From positions 1 through 12,619 of the forward strand of contig CANKNL010000063.1 of the NCBI GenBank assembly GCA_947483345.1: a stretch of DNA of 12,619 bases. The letters are read 5' to 3'. This stretch comes from Chitinophagaceae bacterium (GTDB taxonomy: Bacteria; Bacteroidota; Bacteroidia; Chitinophagales; Chitinophagaceae). The position numbers and the translations under genes are program-made. Below the pieces are notes generated by a model that ran no database searches, was not told where the DNA came from, and was given only the letters and a program-made list of their open reading frames with translations. This document shows, one piece after another, positions 7,743 to 12,619 of this stretch. Each line of letters starts with the position of its first letter. Within the stretch, counting starts at the first letter, position 1.

Positions 7743-7775
7743 AAACTAATCTGCCTTGGGCAGTACATTTAGTTT
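7743..7775. repeat. Two-part inverted repeat in the nucleotidyltransferase leader
   Basis: An inner stem CTGCC (7751-7755) pairs with GGCAG (7759-7763) around a TTG loop. An outer stem AAACTAA (7743-7749) pairs with TTAGTTT (7769-7775), with one unpaired base on one side and five on the other. The structure lies 7-39 bases before the minus-strand start codon at 7736, so it could fold in the mRNA leader and affect translation, or be an operator. I do not recognise it as a known riboswitch. Confidence 0.35.
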
Positions 7776-7889
7776 ACAATAGTATTTTTCTTAAACTTGA
7801 AACGGGTGTGAAAGTAATACTTTTTGATTAATTCATGTATTTTATACCTAATCGTTAATAATTGAATCCGCAAAATTCTACATGCTGCT

Positions 7890-7897
7890 TATATTTG
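7890..7897 (+). promoter_or_regulatory. Candidate -7 promoter element of glyA
   Basis: TATATTTG matches the Bacteroidota -7 consensus TAnnTTTG exactly and lies 18 bases before the glyA ATG, implying a very short leader of roughly 10-12 bases. The nearest upstream TTG (7862-7864) is 25 bases away, longer than the usual spacing of about 19, so the -33 element is unconvincing. Confidence 0.45.
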
Positions 7898-7915
7898 CGT
7901 TTCTAAAACTGGCAA

Positions 7916-9193
7916 ATGCAAAAAGATACATTGGTTTTTGACTTAATTAATCAGGAATTAGAACGTCAGCGTAATGGCATTGAATTGATCGCTTCTGAAA
8001 ATTTTACCAGTCTGCAGGTGATGCAGGCCATGGGTACATCACTCACCAATAAATATGCAGAAGGTTATCCCGGCCGCAGATATTATGGCGGTTGCGAGAT
8101 TGTAGACCAGGTTGAACAACTGGCCATTGACCGACTGAAAGAAATTTTTAACTGTACCTATGCTAACGTGCAGCCACATAGCGGTGCACAGGCAAACGGT
8201 GCTGTTTTTCTTGCCGTAATGAAAGCCGGCGAAAAATTTTTAGGACTTGATTTAAGCATGGGTGGTCACCTTACCCATGGCAGTCCGGCCAACTTTAGCG
8301 GAAAAACCTACCAGGCACTTCATTATGGTGTAACCAAAGATGGTATTGTAGATTATGAACAACTGGAAACCATTGCCCGTGCCGAAAAACCAAAGATGAT
8401 CATCTGTGGCGCATCGGCTTACAGCCGCGATTGGGATTACAAACGCATACGTGCTGTGGCCGATGAAATTGGTGCCATCGTTTTTGCAGATATAGCCCAT
8501 CCTGCCGGTTTAATTGCAGCCGGTTTATTAAATGATCCGTTCGATCATTGCCATATTGTTACGTCTACCACCCACAAAACATTGCGAGGCCCAAGAGGCG
8601 GAGTAATTATGCTGCGCCACGATTTTGAAAATCCATGGGAACTAAAAGATCCTAAAGGCAATTTAAGAAAGATGAGCTCCCTGCTTGACCTGGCTGTTTT
8701 CCCCGGTACACAAGGCGGACCGCTTGAGCATGTGATAGCTGCCAAAGCTATTGCCTTCGGCGAAATTTTATCAGACCATTTTAAAGCTTACGGCAAACAG
8801 GTCATCAGCAATGCACAAGCCATGGCTAAAGCATTTGTTGCAAAAGATTATCAACTCATCAGCGGCGGTACCGATAATCATTTAATGCTGATTGACCTGC
8901 GCAATAAAAACATCACCGGAAAAAAAGCACAGGAAACTTTAGACAGGGCGCATATCACACTCAACAAAAACGCCGTGCCTTTTGATGACAAAAGTCCATT
9001 TGTTACTTCAGGCATCAGGGTTGGTGTTCCGGCAATAACTACACGTGGCATGAAGGAAGAACACATGCAGGCTGTTGTAGATTTTATTGACCGGGTTTTA
9101 ATGCATATTGATGATGACTTAGTTGTAGCGTCTGTTGCCACTGAAGTAAAAGCATTTATGAAGCAGTTTCCTTTGTATCCCGAATTAAGTTAA
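7916..9193 (+). CDS. glyA: Serine hydroxymethyltransferase
   Basis: This cytoplasmic PLP enzyme converts serine and tetrahydrofolate to glycine and 5,10-methylene-tetrahydrofolate, the main source of one-carbon units for purines, thymidylate and methionine. The 425-residue length is normal. Recognisable family stretches are ELIASENF at 23-30, the KYAEGYPGRRYYGG region at 46-59 and QPHSGAQANGAV at 86-97. The active-site STTHKTLRGPRGG stretch (217-229) contains the Schiff-base lysine Lys221, and FPGTQGGP lies further on. The active-site aspartate and histidine are in ADIAHPAG at 191-198. Nothing is missing or altered. The ATG at 7916 gives the standard N-terminus (MQKDTLVFDLI). The gene is divergent from the nucleotidyltransferase and stands alone: 149 bases with a separate promoter follow it. 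I see no strong terminator hairpin after its stop. Confidence 0.98.
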   Translation: MQKDTLVFDLINQELERQRNGIELIASENFTSLQVMQAMGTSLTNKYAEGYPGRRYYGGCEIVDQVEQLAIDRLKEIFNCTYANVQPHSGAQANGAVFLAVMKAGEKFLGLDLSMGGHLTHGSPANFSGKTYQALHYGVTKDGIVDYEQLETIARAEKPKMIICGASAYSRDWDYKRIRAVADEIGAIVFADIAHPAGLIAAGLLNDPFDHCHIVTSTTHKTLRGPRGGVIMLRHDFENPWELKDPKGNLRKMSSLLDLAVFPGTQGGPLEHVIAAKAIAFGEILSDHFKAYGKQVISNAQAMAKAFVAKDYQLISGGTDNHLMLIDLRNKNITGKKAQETLDRAHITLNKNAVPFDDKSPFVTSGIRVGVPAITTRGMKEEHMQAVVDFIDRVLMHIDDDLVVASVATEVKAFMKQFPLYPELS

Positions 9194-9253
9194 ATTTATT
9201 TCGATATTTTTCTTAGGTTTACAAAAAATAAAAAATCCCCTAAATGGGTGATA

Positions 9254-9281
9254 TTGGCGAACTGAAATTTCCTTTATCTTG
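9254..9281 (+). promoter_or_regulatory. Promoter of the T9SS cargo gene (TTG-N18-TATCTTG)
   Basis: A TTG at 9254-9256 is followed after 18 bases by TATCTTG (9275-9281), resembling the Bacteroidota -33/-7 arrangement, with one T fewer than TAnnTTTG. Transcription would start near 9288, leaving a leader of about 55 bases. The two elements also form the arms of a short inverted repeat, TTGGC (9254-9258) and GCCAA (9281-9285). Confidence 0.45.
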
Positions 9282-9342
9282 CCAACACAAAATCCAGTAT
9301 AATAAAAATCTATTTTTATCAATTAATGCTAAATAGACCATT

Positions 9343-10887
9343 ATGCTGTTAAAAAAAATTGGATTAGCTTTTTTTGTATTGTTTGCTTTAAATGCAAACA
9401 GCCAACAATTAGTAAGAGCAACAGATGTTAAAATGGTATCAGCTGCCGGTACTTTTGTGGTTATTCAAGGCGGTATTTCATTTCAAGGTACCACCACCAA
9501 CTGGTTAAATAATGGCGAAACCCATTTATATAAAAACACAGCCCCTTCAACCGAAGGCTGGCTTGATTCTACATCATCGGGTGTAATGGATCTTGCCAGT
9601 ACCGGTCATGTTTTTTTTAGAGGTACAAACAGGCAGAGTTTTTATGGTAAAACGCGTTTTTGGGACCTTACTATAAATAATACAATTGGCGATACCCTGC
9701 TTACTTCATGCGAAGTGCGCCATAATTTACACCTTGATACCGGTTTTATTTTTACACGCACCGGTTATGGAAACGATAGCCTGCTGGTATCCAATACATC
9801 ACCTGCGGCCATAACCTCAACCAGTTTCTTTACCAAAAGCTGGGTTAATGGCAGGTTAAGCCGTACCGGAAATGAGATTGGTACGCCCCTTGCAAATTTT
9901 TATTTATTCCCTGTGGGAAAAACAGATAGCTTATACGCTCCTATAAAACTTGCAAAATTAGATGCCACAACAGCTACCTGGACTGCTGAATATACTTATG
10001 CCACACCCTATAATAATACCATTATTGCTAACCCCCCAATTGACCATATTAGCCATGTAGAATATTGGGAAATAACCAGTAATAATCAACTTAGTGCTGA
10101 TGATGATGCTACTTTGAGTTTGTCTTGGCGAACACAAAGTTACGTGAGTTCAAATCCGGCATTAAGAGACGGCCTCATTGTGGCACAATACATATACTAC
10201 CCGCCTTTTCAATGGAATATACCCGGCGGTTGGCAAACAGGAAATACCTCCGGCAGTAGTTCTTTTGGGTATGTAACTTCCAATGCAACCACTAATAGTT
10301 ATAGCTTTGATGAACGAAGGTTTACATTAGGTACCATTAATCAATATAATCCATTACCTATAAAACTGATTTATTTTACAGCTTTGGCTGATGGCAATAG
10401 AGTACGCCTAAATTGGGAAGCCGCAAACGAACAGGAAACTGTAAGGTATGAAATTGAAAAATCGCTAAATGGCAGGTCCTTTAGCTTTTTATCAACGGTT
10501 AGTTCAAGGCAGTTATCCCAATCGGCCTATAGCCATTTTGATTACAGCCCGGTTAAGGGATGGAATTATTACCGGTTAAAGGTCATTGACAAATCGGGCC
10601 ATTTCTTTTATTCAGAACTGCGCGCAGTTAAATTTGACAAGGATATAGAACAGGTTAAAATATTCCCGGTTCCGGCTACAACAGTACTTAATGTACAGTT
10701 ACCATCATCCTATGTAAATCAAACAACATTACAAGTAATTACAGTAGACGGCAAAGTGATTTCATCGCTTAAACCTGCAGCCAATATGGTTATTATGCAT
10801 GTACAAGCTTTGGCAGCTGGTACTTATTTTTTACAGATTATTAAAACAGACGGCCATAAAGAGACCCTGCGTTTTATAAAACATTAA
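9343..10887 (+). CDS. Secreted protein with T9SS type A C-terminal sorting domain
   Basis: This 514-residue protein is predicted to be exported by Sec and then carried across the outer membrane by the type IX secretion system. A signal peptide occupies 1-20 (LLKK, hydrophobic core, ANS-QQ cleavage site). The passenger, about 21-335, is rich in Thr, Ser, Asn and aromatic residues and looks like beta-rich surface protein; I do not recognise a catalytic motif. Residues 338-431 form a fibronectin-III-like module (LPIKLIYFTA ... YYRLKVIDKSG) that commonly precedes the sorting signal in this phylum. Residues 437-514 are the sorting domain: VKIFPVPATTVLNV at 438-451, a central VDGK turn and a TYFLQI strand near the end. 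Such proteins are usually adhesins or surface-attached enzymes, but neither can be claimed here. The gene has its own promoter and a strong terminator, so it is monocistronic. Confidence 0.9.
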   Translation: MLLKKIGLAFFVLFALNANSQQLVRATDVKMVSAAGTFVVIQGGISFQGTTTNWLNNGETHLYKNTAPSTEGWLDSTSSGVMDLASTGHVFFRGTNRQSFYGKTRFWDLTINNTIGDTLLTSCEVRHNLHLDTGFIFTRTGYGNDSLLVSNTSPAAITSTSFFTKSWVNGRLSRTGNEIGTPLANFYLFPVGKTDSLYAPIKLAKLDATTATWTAEYTYATPYNNTIIANPPIDHISHVEYWEITSNNQLSADDDATLSLSWRTQSYVSSNPALRDGLIVAQYIYYPPFQWNIPGGWQTGNTSGSSSFGYVTSNATTNSYSFDERRFTLGTINQYNPLPIKLIYFTALADGNRVRLNWEAANEQETVRYEIEKSLNGRSFSFLSTVSSRQLSQSAYSHFDYSPVKGWNYYRLKVIDKSGHFFYSELRAVKFDKDIEQVKIFPVPATTVLNVQLPSSYVNQTTLQVITVDGKVISSLKPAANMVIMHVQALAAGTYFLQIIKTDGHKETLRFIKH

Positions 10888-10902
10888 AGCAACCCTTTTT
10901 TA

Positions 10903-10940
10903 CATAAAAAAAACTTCCCCAACCGGGAAGTTTTTTTATG
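10903..10940 (+). terminator. Intrinsic terminator after the T9SS cargo gene
   Basis: The core stem is CTTCCC (10914-10919) with GGGAAG (10925-10930) and a five-base loop. Flanking A (10906-10913) and T (10931-10937) tracts extend the pairing to CAT/ATG at the ends with one bulged A. The T tract follows the hairpin directly on the plus strand, 16 bases after the stop codon of the cargo gene. The symmetry would allow it to act in both directions, but no minus-strand gene ends here. Confidence 0.88.
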
Positions 10941-10953
10941 TGCCATTTTAAAT

Positions 10954-10961
10954 TAATTTCG
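10954..10961 (+). promoter_or_regulatory. Weak -7-like element before the DUF4293 gene
   Basis: TAATTTCG differs from TAnnTTTG at one position and lies 16 bases before the DUF4293 start codon, after the preceding terminator. A promoter is needed somewhere here because that terminator should block read-through. No -33 TTG is seen at the usual spacing. Confidence 0.3.
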
Positions 10962-10977
10962 TTAAAACTGTCGCATT

Positions 10978-11388
10978 ATGATACAACGTATTCAATCCCT
11001 TTGGTTATTACTGGCATCGGTATTTACCTTTGCAGGTTTAAAGTTTTCCTTTTACAGCGGCAATAAGCTAAATGATATTGTACTGCATCAATTAAACGGC
11101 ACAGAAAATTTTTTATTGATGCTCACAACCATTGTTATTGGCGGTCTGGCATTAATCACTATTTTCCTTTTCAAAAAAAGAGCGTTACAACGCCGACTTT
11201 GTGTATTGGGTATTTTGCTGGAAAGCGGTCTTCTATTTTTGTATTACCGTGAAACAACAACTTTTATACAGGGCACTTATTCCCTCACAGCCATTTTACA
11301 AAGCCTCATTGTTTTGGCCTTTTTTATGGCCGCCAGGGCCATACACCATGATGAGAAAATAATTAAAGATAGCGACCGGTTGCGTTAA
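10978..11388 (+). CDS. DUF4293 family integral membrane protein
   Basis: This 136-residue protein matches the uncharacterised DUF4293 family, which I know only from Bacteroidota. Recognition rests on the N-terminus MIQRIQSLWLLLA, four predicted membrane helices (about 7-25, 44-64, 72-90 and 99-120), and the charged tail AARAIHHDEKIIKDSDRLR; the family typically ends in a similar Asp-Arg-Leu-Arg. A basic loop (KKRALQRR at 66-73) between helices 2 and 3 suggests a cytoplasmic side there, with both termini also cytoplasmic. No function is established. The next gene, a TlpA-like thioredoxin, starts 12 bases after its stop, so the two are very likely co-transcribed. The start at 10978 places the family N-terminus correctly. 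Confidence 0.85.
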   Translation: MIQRIQSLWLLLASVFTFAGLKFSFYSGNKLNDIVLHQLNGTENFLLMLTTIVIGGLALITIFLFKKRALQRRLCVLGILLESGLLFLYYRETTTFIQGTYSLTAILQSLIVLAFFMAARAIHHDEKIIKDSDRLR

Positions 11389-11400
11389 TAAAAATGGCTT

Positions 11401-12177
11401 ATGACAACAATTTATAAAAAACTAATGGCATCAGTTATACTGATCTGTTTTTGTAGTTTTTCTGTTTTTGCACAGGACAGCACTAAAAATAAAATAGTTC
11501 AAAAGAAAAGTATTAAAATCACCAAAGAAACGGTTGTTACCGATTCGTCGGGACAAATATTGCCTTACGAAATTTGGCATAGTTTAAAAGCAACAGGCGC
11601 CTACAATATTAAACCCCTGGACCCGAATAATGAAAACACGTCCTTTATTTTATATAAATTTTCAGAAAAAGAGATACAAATCAATTTGGTTTACACCGAT
11701 AAATTACCAAAACCGGCAGACAGTAAATATTTTAAAACCGGCGAAACATTCTCTAAAATAAAGACCAGCGATATGTATGGCAACAAGATCAATACAAAAA
11801 ACCTAAGAGGTAAAATTATTGTAGTAAATTATTGGTTTGCCAATTGTTTGCCCTGTGTAACAGAAATGCCTGAACTTAATAAAATTGTTGATAAATATAA
11901 AGATGACAGCAGTGTTGTTTTTATTTCCATAGCCTTGGATGATGCCAAAACCATTGAAAAATTTTTACAACTTCATCCTTTTAAATATGCGATCATTGAT
12001 AATGGCAAATTTTTAACGACAGACAATAACATCAACAGCTATCCTACAAATGTTGTTGTTGATCAAAACGGCAAGGTCTATTTTCATACATCTGGTGTAG
12101 CCTTAAATACGGCCAAATGGATCAGTAAATCAATTGAGGAATTAAAAAACAGCCACTCAAATAATACTGACCAGTAA
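11401..12177 (+). CDS. TlpA-family thiol-disulfide oxidoreductase
   Basis: This 258-residue protein is a predicted periplasmic thioredoxin-fold protein that exchanges disulfides, for example in cytochrome c maturation or envelope redox repair. Residues 1-24 form a signal peptide (KK at 6-7, hydrophobic 8-22, FA-QD cleavage). Cys16 and Cys18 in its core do not fit a lipobox, so a lipoprotein is less likely. Residues 25-112 are a family-specific N-terminal region with no motif I recognise. The thioredoxin fold follows (about 113-250): GKIIVVNYWFANC with the redox pair Cys149-Leu-Pro-Cys152, then the PELN helix and the cis-proline loop SYPTN with Pro215. The active-site CLPC differs from the CGPC of thioredoxin; the middle residues tune redox potential. 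An ATG at 11394 is out of frame and soon stops, so 11401 is the start. Partner proteins are not encoded nearby. Confidence 0.9.
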   Translation: MTTIYKKLMASVILICFCSFSVFAQDSTKNKIVQKKSIKITKETVVTDSSGQILPYEIWHSLKATGAYNIKPLDPNNENTSFILYKFSEKEIQINLVYTDKLPKPADSKYFKTGETFSKIKTSDMYGNKINTKNLRGKIIVVNYWFANCLPCVTEMPELNKIVDKYKDDSSVVFISIALDDAKTIEKFLQLHPFKYAIIDNGKFLTTDNNINSYPTNVVVDQNGKVYFHTSGVALNTAKWISKSIEELKNSHSNNTDQ

Positions 12178-12180
12178 TTT

Positions 12181-12207
12181 AAAGTCGATGTAAAATGGCG
12201 ACCTTTT
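12181..12207 (+). terminator. Possible weak terminator after tlpA
   Basis: AAAGTCG (12181-12187) can pair with CGA-C-CTTT (12199-12206) with one bulged C and an 11-base loop, ending in four T residues. It lies immediately after the thioredoxin stop codon. The stem is short and AT-rich, so this is a tentative call. Confidence 0.25.
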
Positions 12208-12329
12208 AAGTTACTGATATTTGTCAGGCCGGTTTTAAAGCTTTTTTTCTTATACCAATCAAGGATGCCCACTCGTTTTTAAATAAGCTTGTGTAGAGTG
12301 GCCGAAAAACTATAAAATAATTATGGCTG

Positions 12330-12345
12330 CCAGGGTCCACTCTGG
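12330..12345. repeat. Near-palindrome in the tlpA-uvrA gap
   Basis: The 16-base stretch from 12330 to 12345 is symmetrical except for one G-T pair: CCAG at the left end pairs with CTGG at the right. Its CCACTCT part (12337-12343) is also the inverse of AGAGTGG at 12295-12301. It is downstream of uvrA on the minus strand and of tlpA on the plus strand, so an RNA 3'-end structure is one explanation, but there is no adjoining T tract in either direction. Confidence 0.25.
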
Positions 12346-12394
12346 TGAGAAATTAATTAAAGAGGCCTTATCCTATTCCTCACAGTGCGAATAT

Positions 12395-12619
12395 CTACAA
12401 ATATTTTCCTGTATAACTTGCCTTGCAATTTGCCAGATCTGCAGGTTTGCCGGCAAAAACCAAATTACCACCTGCATCACCGGCTTCGGGTCCCAGGTCA
12501 ATGACCCAATCGGCACTTTTAATTACATCGGTATTGTGTTCAATCACCAATATGGTATGTCCCTGTTCTATCAACGCATTAAAGCTTGCCAGTAGTTTTT
12601 TAATATCATGAAAATGCAG
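12395..12619 (-). CDS. uvrA: UvrA excinuclease ABC subunit A (C-terminal fragment, 5' end outside window)
   Basis: The minus strand is open from the right edge to a TAG at 12395-12397 and encodes the final 74 residues of UvrA, the ATP-dependent damage-recognition subunit of nucleotide excision repair. The reading is unambiguous. LHFHDIKKLL (1-10) matches the segment after the second Walker B/D-loop region, VIEHN (25-29) holds the H-loop histidine of the second ATPase module, and ADWVIDLGPEAGDAGG (36-51) is a highly conserved UvrA tail motif. The end, about 22 residues after this motif, is normal for UvrA homologues that lack a long extension. There is no internal start; the gene continues beyond base 12619. 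It converges on tlpA with 217 bases between the stops. Confidence 0.97.
   Translation of the reverse strand: MHFHDIKKLLASFNALIEQGHTILVIEHNTDVIKSADWVIDLGPEAGDAGGNLVFAGKPADLANCKASYTGKYL

Noticed and set aside
9228..9256. Possible glyA terminator with a CCC/GGG stem
   Set aside because: Only three GC pairs with a bulge and no following T tract; too weak to call.
12084..12272. Minus-strand open frame from a GTG at 12272, overlapping the end of tlpA
   Set aside because: Two thirds of it is antisense to the conserved thioredoxin domain, and it has no recognisable domain or ribosome site.
12285..12350. Possible tRNA-like segment suggested by GAGTGGCCGA and GGGTCCACTC
   Set aside because: No acceptor stem, anticodon arm or T-loop can be assembled; the resemblance is superficial.
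12323..12595. Plus-strand open frame of 90 codons near the right edge
   Set aside because: It lies opposite the clearly conserved UvrA C-terminus on the minus strand; its translation has no family features.
1..12619. Search for CRISPR arrays, insertion sequences, phage genes, toxin-antitoxin or defence systems
   Set aside because: No direct-repeat arrays, transposase or integrase motifs, or defence domains were seen; all long frames are accounted for by the listed genes.

Overview
The window looks like ordinary chromosomal DNA from a member of the Bacteroidota, most plausibly a Chitinophagaceae-like organism. This rests on four things: a type IX secretion (T9SS) C-terminal sorting domain, a DUF4293 membrane protein (a family I know only from this phylum), promoter-like TAnnTTTG elements with almost no Shine-Dalgarno sequences, and AT-rich DNA. 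It carries nine complete protein genes and two partial ones, one cut at each edge. I see no tRNA, rRNA, CRISPR array, insertion sequence or phage gene.

Layout. (1) Bases 1-2011, plus strand: an exporter of the NatA/NatB (YhaQ/YhaP) type, made of an ATPase missing its N-terminus and an ABC-2 permease. (2) Bases 7736-2085, minus strand, transcribed leftwards: a sugar-phosphate nucleotidyltransferase, a flavin-dependent NMO/FabK-like enzyme, a large outer-membrane SLBB polysaccharide export protein, and a Wzz-like inner-membrane chain-length protein. This run ends at a strong intrinsic terminator (2017-2057) that separates it from the converging permease gene. (3) Bases 7916-9193, plus strand: glyA, divergent from the nucleotidyltransferase. 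(4) Bases 9343-10887, plus strand: a secreted T9SS cargo protein of unknown function, with its own promoter and terminator. (5) Bases 10978-12177, plus strand: a two-gene unit of a DUF4293 membrane protein and a TlpA-like periplasmic thioredoxin. (6) Bases 12395-12619, minus strand: the last 74 codons of uvrA, entering from the right edge.

How the genes fit together. The nucleotidyltransferase (activated sugar), the SLBB protein (outer-membrane exit) and the Wzz-like protein (inner-membrane co-polymerase) are consistent with part of a capsule or exopolysaccharide pathway. Its glycosyltransferases, flippase, polymerase and any tyrosine kinase are not in this window. The enzyme between them has no obvious polysaccharide role. 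The other genes are housekeeping (glyA, uvrA) or envelope functions (ABC exporter, T9SS cargo, TlpA).

I found no convincing undescribed system. The items worth a second look are small: a perfect dyad upstream of the NMO/FabK-like gene, a hairpin in the nucleotidyltransferase leader, the uncharacterised T9SS cargo protein, the six-repeat SLBB protein with a hydrophobic tail, and a coding-like but start-less stretch between tlpA and uvrA.
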